A DNA stretch of 64,000 nt from NCBI RefSeq assembly GCF_030409905.1, contig NZ_JAUFQT010000001.1, forward strand, positions 1 through 64,000, read 5' to 3'. Under the pieces are notes generated by a model. It ran no database searches, was not told the DNA's origin, and was given only the letters and a program-made list of their open reading frames with translations. Below, piece by piece: positions 53,643-63,269 of this stretch (position 1 is the first letter of the stretch; each line of letters begins with the position of its first letter). The translations under genes and the position numbers were made by a program. Source of the DNA: Echinicola jeungdonensis. Its GTDB lineage: Bacteria; Bacteroidota; Bacteroidia; Cytophagales; Cyclobacteriaceae.

Positions 53643-55167
53643 GGGTTGCGAAAAAATAACTCAAAAACCCCGAAAATCGTCCAAAAGGGCTTTTTCCGGG
53701 GTTTTCTTTTTCGTATTTTTTGTTTGCAGACAAAAATACTATGAAAGATACCATACAGCTCCCTATTTTCAAAGACTTTGACGGATACTCTCCAAAGTAT
53801 CACTTTTTCAAGAATTCCTTGCTTGGCCAGATCCATGACAGCCTGCCATGGGAAAAGCTTTCGAGCCTTGTTCCTGAAAAGCTGCAGGGGCCTGGTGCCC
53901 CAAGGTGGTTCGGTGCCAAGGGCATGTTTGCCCTGATGTTTTTGAAAGCCTACCTGAATACCTCAGACCGCCAATTGATAGAGCGTTTCAATACCGACTG
54001 GAGCCTTCAGTATTTCTGCGGGAAAGTATTGGCAGCAGACCAACAGATCCGGGACCTTACCATTATGACACGGATCAGGGCCTACATCGAGGAACATTGC
54101 CACTGGGAACAGATCCAAGAGGTACTAATGGATCACTGGAAACAGGATGTGGACAACAGCCACGTCTTATTAATGGATGCCACCTGTTATGAAAGTTATG
54201 TCCGTTTCCCCACCGACCCCAAACTACTCTGGGAATGCTGCCAGTGGGTGTTTGAAAAGCAACTGTTCAAAAAATGTAAACAATTGGGCATAAAAAGGCC
54301 CCGGTCAAAATACAGGGAGCAGAAGGCCAAACAGCTTGGCTACTTCCGTAAAAGACGCAAATCCTTTAAGGAAACCCTCAAAAGGAAAAAATCCCTGGTC
54401 TTCCTGTTGGAAAAAGGACTTGGCCAGTTACAAGAGATCCTAGACTTTTATCAAGGGGCGGGGCTTAAACCAAATGACTTTGCCTGTCTGAAGACCATCA
54501 AAAAAGTCTTGGTCCAGCAGCAGTTTTTGTTGGAAAATCCTCCCTCCGAACTTAAGGACCGCATCGTTTCCCTCCATAAACCTTATCTCCGGCCGATCGT
54601 CCGGGGAAAGGAAAACAAACCTGTGGAGTTCGGTATGAAAGCCCATATCCTTCAGACAGGCGGGCTATCATTTATCGATAAACTGGACTTCAACAACTTC
54701 AATGAATGTACCCGGTTGAAAATATCCACGGTAAAACATACCCGGATTTTCGGACAGACTTCCCAGCTGGGTGCCGACCGGATTTATGCCACCAATGCCA
54801 ACAGAAAGTATTGTACCTCCAAAGACATATTCACCGGCTTCCCCAAAAAAGGCCCCAAACCGCACAACAAAGCCGAAAAGATTCTGAGTGCTGAAGTCTC
54901 CAAACAAAGGGCAACGGCAATGGAAGGGGCTTTCGGCAACCATAAAAACCACTATGGACTGGTTAAAATACGAGTAAAGGGAGATAAAAGGGAAAAGCTG
55001 GCCGTGCTGTTCGGCATTATGGCAGCCAACGCCGTAGCAGTTGCCAAACGAAGAAACCAACAGGAATCCCCGCCCATCAACAAAGCTGCTTGACAAAAAC
55101 TACCGCCGGAAAGAAGGATTACAGGACAGGTGTGTCCAATTGTCAAAACCACCCCAAAAATCAACCC
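53643..55167. mobile_element. Probable IS1182/IS5-superfamily insertion sequence (ends uncertain)
   Basis: Contains one transposase gene. The only inverted ends seen are short (GGGTTG at 53643 and CAACCC at 55162-55167), and no target duplication is clear. The interior is noticeably more GC-rich than its neighbours, consistent with arrival from elsewhere. Confidence 0.4.
53741..55093 (+). CDS. Transposase, IS1182-like DDE type
   Basis: 450 residues from the ATG at 53741. The N-terminal DUF772-like helical part has RWFGAKGMFALMFLKAYLN and SDRQLIERFNTDWSLQYFCG. DDE residues are likely in LLMDATCYESYVRFP (Asp), LGADRIYATNANR (Asp) and RATAMEGAFGNHKNHYGL (Glu). A long basic helical insertion (KRKKSLVFLLEKG) separates the first two. 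Intact and possibly active. It stands alone, with a hairpin (AACCCCG...CGGGGTT) shortly upstream at about 53665-53705 that could limit read-through from outside. Confidence 0.85.
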   Translation: MKDTIQLPIFKDFDGYSPKYHFFKNSLLGQIHDSLPWEKLSSLVPEKLQGPGAPRWFGAKGMFALMFLKAYLNTSDRQLIERFNTDWSLQYFCGKVLAADQQIRDLTIMTRIRAYIEEHCHWEQIQEVLMDHWKQDVDNSHVLLMDATCYESYVRFPTDPKLLWECCQWVFEKQLFKKCKQLGIKRPRSKYREQKAKQLGYFRKRRKSFKETLKRKKSLVFLLEKGLGQLQEILDFYQGAGLKPNDFACLKTIKKVLVQQQFLLENPPSELKDRIVSLHKPYLRPIVRGKENKPVEFGMKAHILQTGGLSFIDKLDFNNFNECTRLKISTVKHTRIFGQTSQLGADRIYATNANRKYCTSKDIFTGFPKKGPKPHNKAEKILSAEVSKQRATAMEGAFGNHKNHYGLVKIRVKGDKREKLAVLFGIMAANAVAVAKRRNQQESPPINKAA

Positions 55168-55385
55168 CTTCAATTCAGTAATTGTACTTTTCCTTACACA
55201 AATTGTACTCTGAATTTTACTTCAAAGTACCCTAAAAACAAATTAACCTTTTAGTTAAGTCACTAAAAGGTTAATTATGTCTATTTCCCAAAGAGGCCTC
55301 TATATCAACCCTACCGTTAACAAATAACAGCTATCTCATTTTATTATTCTGCTATTAAAACCTAAAATGGGGAATTGATAATGTC

Positions 55386-56939
55386 CTACTTCTCCATCTT
55401 TTTCAAAAACTTTTCCCGGATAATTTCCTGTACAGGTCTTCCCTGAATTTTACTTTCCAACCAAGAGATGATATCCAAATATAAAAAAGCCCTTTTCTCA
55501 TAAGGATCCTGCTCATATTGCTGGAGACGGTCCCGGAGTTCGATAAAAGCAGATTTCAACTGGTAATCATAAATCCTGCTAAGATTACGGATAAAATGCA
55601 TCATTTCCTGCTGGACCAGGTGCAAGTCCTGCATTTTAATAAGGAACTTATATACATTCTTAATCTGGATTTCCAAATTATCATCCATGCCTTCCTCATA
55701 GCTGGCGATTAATTTCAGAATATGGGCAAAGCACTGCAAATCTTCCCTTAACCCATCCCCTACATGGCTTATGACTTCATCCAAATGCTTGATGGCATTA
55801 ACATTATCTCCACTACCAAAGTACAGACAGGCAATTTTGTAATGCAGTACCATTACATGATGGACATCCAATTTTCCGGATAAGGCCTTCATTTCTTTCA
55901 AAAGGGATGGCACCACTTTTTCCAAACCCTCTGTAAAATCCCCCGTCAAAAAATGAAAATTGATACTATTTGAGTAATAATAAAGGAAAGCCAAAATTCT
56001 GCAGTTTTCATCCATCTTAAAATCATCTTCCTCCAGACTTTTTTTAAACTGGACAAAAACCGAAGAAAACCGGTCATATTGTTGCATATAAAACAGGGCA
56101 TCTAAAAGGTAATGGTAAGCTTTTAAATAGTTTCCTGTGGCCACTTTTTTCATTTGTGGATTTTCAATATAAAGATCCACCCACCTCTGGGCTGCCCGAA
56201 AGCACAGCGGAAAATCCTGGATAATATGATAAAACCAAACTTGGGCCTGGAACAGGTATAATTTTTCGTAGAAGTTTAAATTTTCTGGTTCATAGTCAGG
56301 CATGTTTTTGAGGTAATAAGCTTCCACCAATTTCCGGTCATATTCATCTTTGACATGGCCAACTTTTAGGTACAATCCATACAATTGCAGGGAAAGGTTG
56401 CTGAATGAATTTTTCAATGAGGCACTGTTGACCAAGGTTTTAGCCTCATTGGCCAAAATCTCTGCCCGGTCCCTCATACTTCTGGTAATATGCTGGGATT
56501 CGATTACCTTTTCTAATTCCACAATCCTAAGTATAAGGGTATCCAGAAAGTATTTCCTGGCGATTTGCTTGGCCCGGTCCAGTAACCTCAAGCTCTGTTG
56601 ATATAGGCCTTTATTATAAAGTATCCTGGCAAAGTCAATTTGCTCATTCAACTGTAATTCCACATTTTGATCTGCATAGATCAACCTTAAACTGGTCAAA
56701 ATCTGCTTATACAAATGAGACTTCATATTTGCCAATTGTTTTTTGGAAACAGGAGCTTTTTTTAAGAGTTTTTCCTCATCATAATGGTCCAACCTGTCCA
56801 TGGCCTCGAAAAGTTGTATAAATTTGGCATTCTCATTTGCCCCAAATCTCTTTGCATATAATTTAAAACCCCGCTTTTCAGAGGGGGTCAAAGATTTAAT
56901 TAAAATAAATGCAGAATCTTTTTCTTTGTTTGACTTCAT
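55386..56939 (-). CDS. TPR-like helical protein, conserved in Bacteroidota, function unknown
   Basis: 517 residues, almost entirely helical, with repeated aromatic/Leu patterns of the tetratricopeptide kind (KGLYQQSLRLLDRAKQIARKY, YLKAYHYLLDALFYMQQYDR, DNVNAIKHLDEVISHVGDG). There is no signal peptide or membrane segment, so it is probably cytosolic. Related uncharacterised proteins begin SLTPSEKRGFKLYAKRFG. It is divergent from leuA with 141 bp between them. No function is claimed. Confidence 0.7.
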   Translation of the reverse strand: MKSNKEKDSAFILIKSLTPSEKRGFKLYAKRFGANENAKFIQLFEAMDRLDHYDEEKLLKKAPVSKKQLANMKSHLYKQILTSLRLIYADQNVELQLNEQIDFARILYNKGLYQQSLRLLDRAKQIARKYFLDTLILRIVELEKVIESQHITRSMRDRAEILANEAKTLVNSASLKNSFSNLSLQLYGLYLKVGHVKDEYDRKLVEAYYLKNMPDYEPENLNFYEKLYLFQAQVWFYHIIQDFPLCFRAAQRWVDLYIENPQMKKVATGNYLKAYHYLLDALFYMQQYDRFSSVFVQFKKSLEEDDFKMDENCRILAFLYYYSNSINFHFLTGDFTEGLEKVVPSLLKEMKALSGKLDVHHVMVLHYKIACLYFGSGDNVNAIKHLDEVISHVGDGLREDLQCFAHILKLIASYEEGMDDNLEIQIKNVYKFLIKMQDLHLVQQEMMHFIRNLSRIYDYQLKSAFIELRDRLQQYEQDPYEKRAFLYLDIISWLESKIQGRPVQEIIREKFLKKMEK

Positions 56940-57080
56940 ATAGTTTTAAACTGCAAATTATTGGTTTTCAGCTTTTTATAACCTAACTTACACAGTTAGA
57001 CATTGGACAAATAAAGTTAAAGGAATTTACAATCAAAGCATAAGCTTTTACTTTAGATTTTCGATAAAAAAATACGCATT

Positions 57081-58253
57081 ATGGATAAACGACAAGTACT
57101 GATCTTTGATACCACCTTGAGGGACGGAGAACAGGTCCCCGGCTGCAAATTGAATACTCCTCAAAAGATTGAGATTGCCCAGCAGCTGGAAAAGCTGGGG
57201 GTAGATGTGATCGAAGCCGGATTTCCAATTTCAAGTCCCGGTGATTTCAACTCAGTCGTAGAAATTTCAAAAAGTGTATCCGAACCTATCATCTGTGGAC
57301 TTTCCAGAGGAGTGAAAAAGGATATTGAGGTTGCTGCTGAAGCCCTGAAATATGCCAAACGCCCACGAATCCACACCGGAATCGGCACCTCCCCTTCCCA
57401 TATCAAATACAAATTTAAAAGCACGCCAGAGCTAATCCTTGAAAGAGGTGTAGAAGCTGTCAAGCATGCCAAAAGATTTGTGGAAGATGTGGAGTTTTAC
57501 GCAGAGGACGCAGGAAGAACTGACAACGAATACCTTGCCCGTATATGTGAGGAGGTTATAAAAGCGGGTGCTACGGTACTTAATATTCCGGACACCACCG
57601 GCTATTGCCTTCCAGATGAATATGGCGCCAAAATAAAATACCTGATGGACAATGTAAGAGGGATAGAGAATGTAATCATTTCTGCCCATTGCCATAATGA
57701 TCTTGGACTGGCCACTGCCAATGCTATCTCCGCAGTAATGAACGGGGCCCGACAGATAGAATGTACCATCAACGGAATTGGCGAAAGAGCTGGAAACACT
57801 TCCCTTGAAGAAGTTTCCATGATCATGAAGCAACATCCAAGATTGAATGTTTATAATAACATCAATTCCAAATTGCTTAATCCAATAAGTAAATTGGTTT
57901 CAGAAAGAATGGGAATGTTGGTTCAGCCAAATAAAGCCATTGTAGGATCCAATGCCTTTGCCCATTCCTCTGGTATCCACCAGGATGGAGTAATCAAAAA
58001 CAGGGAAACCTATGAAATCATCGACCCTGCTGATGTAGGGGTAACCGAATCCATGATCGTATTAACTGCCAGAAGTGGTCGGGCTGCATTGGCTTTCCGT
58101 GCCCACCGAATTGGCTATAACCTAACAAAACTTCAATTGGACGATGTGTATCAATTGTTCCTGGAAAAAGCTGATGTGACCAAGGAAGTTACTGATGATG
58201 ATCTTCATGAAATCATGAAATTAGCCAAGATCGCTGGGAATGTAGAAGCGTAA
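57081..58253 (+). CDS. leuA: 2-isopropylmalate synthase (short form)
   Basis: 390 residues. [12 protein letters not shown] at the start, [13 protein letters not shown] (metal ligands) and [14 protein letters not shown] define the DRE-TIM family. Length and sequence fit the Bacteroidota LeuA that lacks the C-terminal leucine-binding regulatory domain (full LeuA is ~510). It condenses acetyl-CoA with 2-oxoisovalerate in leucine synthesis. Homocitrate or citramalate synthase remain possible for a short DRE-TIM enzyme standing apart from other leu genes. Confidence 0.8.
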   Translation: MDKRQVLIFDTTLRDGEQVPGCKLNTPQKIEIAQQLEKLGVDVIEAGFPISSPGDFNSVVEISKSVSEPIICGLSRGVKKDIEVAAEALKYAKRPRIHTGIGTSPSHIKYKFKSTPELILERGVEAVKHAKRFVEDVEFYAEDAGRTDNEYLARICEEVIKAGATVLNIPDTTGYCLPDEYGAKIKYLMDNVRGIENVIISAHCHNDLGLATANAISAVMNGARQIECTINGIGERAGNTSLEEVSMIMKQHPRLNVYNNINSKLLNPISKLVSERMGMLVQPNKAIVGSNAFAHSSGIHQDGVIKNRETYEIIDPADVGVTESMIVLTARSGRAALAFRAHRIGYNLTKLQLDDVYQLFLEKADVTKEVTDDDLHEIMKLAKIAGNVEA

Positions 58254-58271
58254 TCGAAATAGTAATTCCAT

Positions 58272-58309
58272 AAAAAAAGAGGAATGATCAACTCATTCCT
58301 CTTTTTTTT
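58272..58309 (+). terminator. leuA terminator
   Basis: AAAAAAAGAGGAATGA - TCAAC - TCATTCCTCTTTTTTTT, 20 bp after the leuA stop. Strong bidirectional intrinsic terminator. Confidence 0.9.
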
Positions 58310-58442
58310 GTTCAAACTACAATACATCATTTACAAAGACCTGATATACACTGATTATTTTTTATTTAAGTACTTATTCCCCACAGGCTTTCAGATCAAC
58401 CCTTAGCTTCACCTTTGTACCATCGGGCCTTTTTGGTCCCAT

Positions 58443-58480
58443 AAAAAAAGCCGGAAGAGGTCTCCACCTCCTACCAGCTT
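58443..58480 (-). terminator. ffh terminator
   Basis: On the minus strand AGCTGGTAGGAGGT - GGAG - ACCTCTTCCGGCT followed by seven T; imperfect stem, 60 bp after the ffh stop. Confidence 0.75.
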
Positions 58481-58540
58481 TCATATAATTTTTCTTGAGC
58501 TTGTCTCAAGGCTTATTATTCCCTTCTAAAAATAATTTTC

Positions 58541-59881
58541 TTAATTTCTTCCTCCTGCCTTTGGCATCAAATTCCCCAATGCACGCTGGGCTCCACCCAT
58601 TTTATTCATTTGCTTCATGAGCTTCCTCATATCAGCAAATTGCTTCATAAGGTTATTGACTTCCTGGATGGTTCTACCACTTCCCTTTGCAATTCTCCTT
58701 CTTCTTCCTCCATCGATAATATCTGGATTTTCCCTTTCTGTAGGAGTCATACTACGGATAATGGCTTCTATAGGAATAAAAGAATCATCATCAATATCAA
58801 TGCCTTTAAGGGCTTTCCCCATTCCCGGGATCATTCCCATCAGATCCTTCAGGTTACCCATCTTCTTGATCTGCTCCAATTGGGAAAGGAAATCATCAAA
58901 GTTGAATTGGTTTTTTCTGATCTTGGCATTGATCCGCTTGGCTTCATCCTCATCGAAAGATTGCTGCGCCTTTTCTACCAATGAAACCACATCCCCCATA
59001 CCCAGAATCCGCTGGGCCATACGGTCAGGATAGAAAAGATCTAGATTTTCCATCTTCTCACCTGTGGAGATAAATTTAATTGGTTTGTTGACAACGTGAC
59101 GGATGGATATGGCAGCACCACCTCGGGTATCACCATCTAACTTGGTCAACACTACCCCATCAAAATCCAATCGCTCATCAAAAGTCTTGGCAGTATTAAC
59201 AGCATCCTGACCGGTCATAGAGTCCACCACAAACAAGGTCTCTGTAGGATTGAGATTTTCTTTTAATTCAGAAATCTCTTTCATCATCTGTTCATCCACA
59301 GCCAAACGACCTGCCGTATCAACGATGACCGTTTTCTTGCCATTTCTCTTGGCGTATTCTATACCCCTCTGGGCAATTTCAACAGCATTTTTGTTTTCAG
59401 GTTCAGCATATACCTCAACCCCTATCTGCTCACCTAATGTCTTTAATTGTTCGATGGCAGCAGGACGATAAATATCACAGGCAATCAACAAGGTCTGACG
59501 GCCTTGCTTTTTCAGATAGGTAGCCAATTTACCGGAGAAGGTAGTTTTCCCAGAACCCTGAAGTCCGGAAATCAAAACTACTGCCGGATCTCCCTGAATA
59601 TTAATATCCTTCTTCTCACCCCCCATAATCTTGGTAAGCTCTTCTTGGGTGATTTTCACCAACAATTGTCCGGGAGAAACCGAAATCAAAACGTCCCTAC
59701 CAAGGGCTTCCTCTTTGATTTTATCCGTTACATCCTTTGCCACCTTATAGTTCACGTCGGCATCAATCAATGCCCTTCTGATTTCTTTGGCCGTAGTTGC
59801 AACGTTGATTTCTGTAATCTTGCCCGTTCCTTTGAGGGTCTTAAATGCTCTATCTAGTTTATAACTGAGATTATCAAACAT
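58541..59881 (-). CDS. ffh: Signal recognition particle protein Ffh (SRP54)
   Basis: 446 residues, standard length. N domain (MFDNLSYKLDRAFKTL), G domain with P-loop GLQGSGKTT (~108-116), DTAGR (~191) and TKLDGD, then the M domain with IPGMGKAL, MTPTERENPDIIDG and RRRRIAKGSG, which binds SRP RNA and signal sequences. GTP-dependent targeting of nascent membrane proteins. A single-gene unit with its own terminator. Housekeeping gene useful for phylogenetic placement. Confidence 0.97.
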   Translation of the reverse strand: MFDNLSYKLDRAFKTLKGTGKITEINVATTAKEIRRALIDADVNYKVAKDVTDKIKEEALGRDVLISVSPGQLLVKITQEELTKIMGGEKKDINIQGDPAVVLISGLQGSGKTTFSGKLATYLKKQGRQTLLIACDIYRPAAIEQLKTLGEQIGVEVYAEPENKNAVEIAQRGIEYAKRNGKKTVIVDTAGRLAVDEQMMKEISELKENLNPTETLFVVDSMTGQDAVNTAKTFDERLDFDGVVLTKLDGDTRGGAAISIRHVVNKPIKFISTGEKMENLDLFYPDRMAQRILGMGDVVSLVEKAQQSFDEDEAKRINAKIRKNQFNFDDFLSQLEQIKKMGNLKDLMGMIPGMGKALKGIDIDDDSFIPIEAIIRSMTPTERENPDIIDGGRRRRIAKGSGRTIQEVNNLMKQFADMRKLMKQMNKMGGAQRALGNLMPKAGGRN

Positions 59882-60229
59882 GCTCTTTTATTCTATTTAT
59901 TGCAAAAATACAATAAATAAAGTTTTTTTGAAGGTAAGTGGTATTTATCTGAAAAATTCTTTATCCACCTTAGGCTTTCCCTCAATCTTTTAGTTAAATC
60001 TAAAAATAACTACCCCCACTTAACCATCTGAATATCAATATTTAAACAACTTTAAAAACAGGTTTTACACATCAAAATCCTAAATTATGCAGTTCATTGA
60101 AGAAAGATAACAAAAAATACTCTTTTTTAGGTGTTTTATTTTTCAACAAAAAATCCTATATTGGAATTACTGTTTCACTTTTTCAACCAAGAAGTTATCA
60201 ACTTAATTTTTCATTTTTTAGTAGAAAGA
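59882..60229. other. Intergenic region, no supported gene
   Basis: AT-rich. Short open frames exist on the plus strand but lack coding character. It holds the ffh promoter and possibly a small RNA ending at the terminator at 60230. Confidence 0.5.
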
Positions 60230-60259
60230 AAGCCGCCGGGATTTTTCCGGCGGTTTTTT
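60230..60259. terminator. Isolated strong intrinsic terminator
   Basis: GCCGCCGGG - ATTTT - TCCGGCGG followed by TTTTTTG on the plus strand. No plus-strand gene precedes it. It could end a small RNA, or act on the minus strand for the operon at 60695, although 435 bp away. Confidence 0.75.
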
Positions 60260-60694
60260 GCTTTAATCACCGGAAAACTGGATGTTATATTAAAAAAAAT
60301 CTCCTCCATCTTCCCTTACTGTTTCCCAAATTTAAAGAATCCACCCATATTTCCAAAATAATTCAATTACTTTTAGGTAATTTTACATTTTTCGCAAACC
60401 TCACCCGATATTAATGGATAGTTTCAAATACTCTATCTCAACTCCAGGTAAATTTCATCAATTCCTTAATTGAAAATTAAAATCAGCTATCTCGGATTTT
60501 CCATCCCAGATCAAAACTAGAGTGATTTTCAATCCTTATGACCGGATAAAAAAAGGAAGCGTTTTTAATTCTGAGCCAAAGAGAATAAGTGGGGTTTAGC
60601 TCAAACGGAATAAAAAGTTAACTAATAAGCTGGTAAAGCCGAGGATTTGAGTAATTTTCATTATTTCCTAATCAGGATTCATGATAGGAATTCC
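60260..60694. other. Intergenic region, no recognisable gene
   Basis: 435 bp, AT-rich, downstream of the DUF5777-like gene. No tRNA, repeat array or coding frame seen. Confidence 0.5.
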
Positions 60695-61579
60695 TTACCA
60701 GTCCTTGTTTTTATTTTTCAGCTGGAAAGTTCTGGAAATATTAAATCCAAAATGGATATCTCCATCCCAGAAATCACCTGTTGTTGATGGAATAAATCCA
60801 CTTTCGGTCATGGCCCTGGAATTGGTCAAATGAAGCTGGAAGACATGACCTCCAGTTTCAATATCCACACCAATGGCCACGGCATTGTGATTCCGGTCAT
60901 TGTCAGGTGCATTGGCCCTGTAAATGTACTCCAGATTAATGGCAGTTCCTGGCGTAACTTGGTACTTCCCTCCCATTCCCAAGGCATAAAGGTTGTTTTT
61001 ATCTGTTGGTCTTGGCACCAAATTCCTATGAACCAGGGTAGGTGCCAATTGCAGGGAAATTTTATTAAATTTTCTGGCAAGGATTGCCTGATGGGTATAG
61101 GCCAATTTTCTTTTAAAATTCATAGGCAAATCAGGCCTTTTAAAAGTCTTGATGGCCATATTGGAATACCAAACCAAAGAAACGGGCATATTTTTTTCGC
61201 CCGATTCCTGCCATAGAATTTTATATTTTACCAAACCATCATAAATTTTTTCAAATGAATTTCGTCCAACTCCTATCGTCAATCGATCTGTAATGGCATA
61301 ATCCAGTCCCAATCTGATATTGGAATCATCTAAGCCAAAAAACTGATAAGAACCGGAGTTGACCCGGCCAAAACGGTGAGAAATGATAAAGTCTAAGGTT
61401 CCTTCCGGCCGGGTCTCCACGGTATGCCCATTTATCAGCCGGGTACCTTTAAAGGTTCCGGTTACTTTTTGATCTACAGGCTCGGTGGATTCTTCTAGTT
61501 GTTTTAGCAGATCATCTTGAGCATAGGCTACTTGGGAAAACAACAATAATAATAGAAGAGACAGATTAAAAGATTTCAT
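60695..61579 (-). CDS. Outer-membrane beta-barrel protein, DUF5777-like
   Basis: 294 residues. Signal peptide MKSFNLSLLLLLLFSQVAYA. The mature part has FKGTRLINGHTVETRPEGTL, FIISHRFGRVNSG and alternating hydrophobic strands ending FGFNISRTFQL, as in DUF5777 proteins found beside YceI and heme lipoproteins in Bacteroidota. Probably outer membrane; the ligand is unknown. It is the last gene of a four-gene minus-strand run (CHRD, heme lipoprotein, YceI, this gene) with small gaps, likely one operon. Confidence 0.75.
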   Translation of the reverse strand: MKSFNLSLLLLLLFSQVAYAQDDLLKQLEESTEPVDQKVTGTFKGTRLINGHTVETRPEGTLDFIISHRFGRVNSGSYQFFGLDDSNIRLGLDYAITDRLTIGVGRNSFEKIYDGLVKYKILWQESGEKNMPVSLVWYSNMAIKTFKRPDLPMNFKRKLAYTHQAILARKFNKISLQLAPTLVHRNLVPRPTDKNNLYALGMGGKYQVTPGTAINLEYIYRANAPDNDRNHNAVAIGVDIETGGHVFQLHLTNSRAMTESGFIPSTTGDFWDGDIHFGFNISRTFQLKNKNKDW

Positions 61580-61632
61580 GGTGTTGGACAGTTTTTATTG
61601 GGATTTGTTAAAGTTTTAAGTAAAGCCTCAAT

Positions 61633-62169
61633 TTACTGAGCATTAAATTTAAAATTAACCGTTACTTCCACTTCTTCAGAAATATTATAAAACAAAACTT
61701 TGGGAATTTCCACATCATAATCTGCCACTTTAATGGGGAAAACAGCTTCCATTTCTATTTTATTACCCGAAACCGTAAAATCTCCAGTAACTTGGAAATC
61801 CCTTGTAATACCATGAATGGTCATCTTTCCTTTAGCAACGGCCTTTTGTGTACCACTGCTTTCCATGTCATAGTTGCTCAATTGGCCTTGAAATGTTCCC
61901 CTGGGATATTTGTCGGATTCCATAAATCTTTCATTAAAATGCTGTTGCATCAATGATTTCCTGAATTCAAATCCCTTGATGGGTACCACAAAAGCCAATT
62001 CCCCTGATTTTGAATCAAACAATCCAGTCGCATCCTTATTGGTGGCCTTGATGTCCTCTAATGGGGCATCCGAAAAGAATGTAACCTTACTATCTGTGGA
62101 TTTATAGGTCTGCCCCAATAAAGGCAAACACCAAGACCACACCAAAAATATCAACATTAACAGTTTCAT
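61633..62169 (-). CDS. YceI-family periplasmic lipid-binding protein
   Basis: 178 residues. Signal peptide ending near LLGQ. YKSTDSKVTFFSDAPLEDIKA, FEFRKSLMQQHFNERFMESDKYP, and GKMTIHGITRDFQVTGDF are the YceI lipocalin-like pattern. YceI proteins bind isoprenoid or other lipids in the periplasm. It lies 12 bp from the heme lipoprotein and 53 bp from the DUF5777-like gene, and the association recurs in Bacteroidota. Confidence 0.9.
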   Translation of the reverse strand: MKLLMLIFLVWSWCLPLLGQTYKSTDSKVTFFSDAPLEDIKATNKDATGLFDSKSGELAFVVPIKGFEFRKSLMQQHFNERFMESDKYPRGTFQGQLSNYDMESSGTQKAVAKGKMTIHGITRDFQVTGDFTVSGNKIEMEAVFPIKVADYDVEIPKVLFYNISEEVEVTVNFKFNAQ

Positions 62170-62181
62170 CTCACTTTCATT

Positions 62182-62550
62182 TTAATTGTCCTGGGCACCA
62201 TTGGCTACCCAACAATAAATATCATCTTTCTCTTGTTCAGATAATGTGTTATTAGCTTCAGGAGGTGGCATGAAACCACTTTGGGTATAAGTACGAATTG
62301 TGGTGGCATTTTGGATGATATTTTCCTTTACAGTGAAATCCACAGTTCCTGTACCTCCTGGTACATGGCAACCTGATACGGCGCAATTTGCATTGATAAT
62401 TGCCAATACATCCCCAGACAGGGTGGCATTGTTATTTTCACAAGGATCGCCATTTCCATTTCCCGGATTGATATCTTCTTCATTTTCACTGGAACAAGCC
62501 CCCGCAAATACCAGTAACATAAAAACCATCAAATACTTCATTAATTTCAT
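62182..62550 (-). CDS. Heme-binding lipoprotein with CX4CH motif
   Basis: 122 residues from the ATG at 62550, chosen because it starts the lipoprotein signal (MKLMKYLMVFMLLVFAGAC, lipobox AGAC). After a short Gly/Asn linker comes INANCAVSGCHVPGG, a CX4CH motif where classical cytochrome c has CX2CH, then GFMPPPEANNTLSEQE with a possible distal Met. This matches small cytochrome-like domains in Bacteroidota and Planctomycetota. Probably a surface or periplasmic electron carrier. Confidence 0.75.
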   Translation of the reverse strand: MKLMKYLMVFMLLVFAGACSSENEEDINPGNGNGDPCENNNATLSGDVLAIINANCAVSGCHVPGGTGTVDFTVKENIIQNATTIRTYTQSGFMPPPEANNTLSEQEKDDIYCWVANGAQDN

Positions 62551-62623
62551 AATTAATTTATTTAAGGTTAAAATCACTTTCTGAAAAACTGGAGCCCCTG
62601 ATGGGCCCCATTTTCATTTTTCT

Positions 62624-63148
62624 TTAATAGGAGGGTCCTCCTCCGTTACCCCCGTTATTATTTCCTGTTCCGGAGCTATTGCTACCAATGTTTCCCTGGG
62701 CAACCAAGGTGGACAAATTTGATCCACTTAAATGGACATTGACGTAACCATCATAAATGAGCAATTCATCGAAAGTAATGGGGGTACCATCATTTTCTTC
62801 CGTAACCAAGGTTTGACTCATCCCTGTAGCACCATCCACATCAGTAAGGTCTATTTCTATTGGACCTCCTTCACTTGCTGAATTGGAATGAATATGTGAA
62901 GGGTGGCTATTACCAGAAGTAGTTCCAACCAGGTCAATGGTCACCATAGTGGACCCATCATTTTGCCTTTCAAATTTTACTGTCCCATAAATGGCAGGAT
63001 CAGAAACAGGGTCCAGCGTATAGGTTCTTTCCTGAACCTGTGGATCTCCATTGCCATTATCATCGTCATCATCATCATTACATGAGATCAATCCTAATCC
63101 GGCGATCAGAAATAAACTGATCATCCAATAAATTATTCGCTTATTCAT
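62624..63148 (-). CDS. CHRD-domain lipoprotein
   Basis: 174 residues from the ATG at 63148. Lipoprotein signal (MNKRIIYWMISLFLIAGLGL, lipobox LISC) followed by an Asp-rich linker. The CHRD-like part has VTIDLVGTTSGNSHPSHIHS, GPIEIDLTDVDGATGMSQTL and YDGYVNVHLS. It ends with a Gly/Asn-rich low-complexity tail. CHRD domains are extracellular beta domains of unclear bacterial role. First gene of the likely four-gene envelope operon. Confidence 0.8.
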   Translation of the reverse strand: MNKRIIYWMISLFLIAGLGLISCNDDDDDDNGNGDPQVQERTYTLDPVSDPAIYGTVKFERQNDGSTMVTIDLVGTTSGNSHPSHIHSNSASEGGPIEIDLTDVDGATGMSQTLVTEENDGTPITFDELLIYDGYVNVHLSGSNLSTLVAQGNIGSNSSGTGNNNGGNGGGPSY

Positions 63149-63269
63149 CACTTCTATCATTTCGGTTGTTATAAAATATCCTCTTTTCTACACACTTAAA
63201 GTTCGGCGAATACTTTTCATATTAAGCATTGCCAACTTACCAATAGCCTTGGAAATTTTCCTTCGACCA

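Noticed and set aside
60097..60414. 105-codon open frame on the plus strand
   Set aside because: It runs through an intrinsic terminator, has a low-complexity Phe/Lys composition and no family resemblance.
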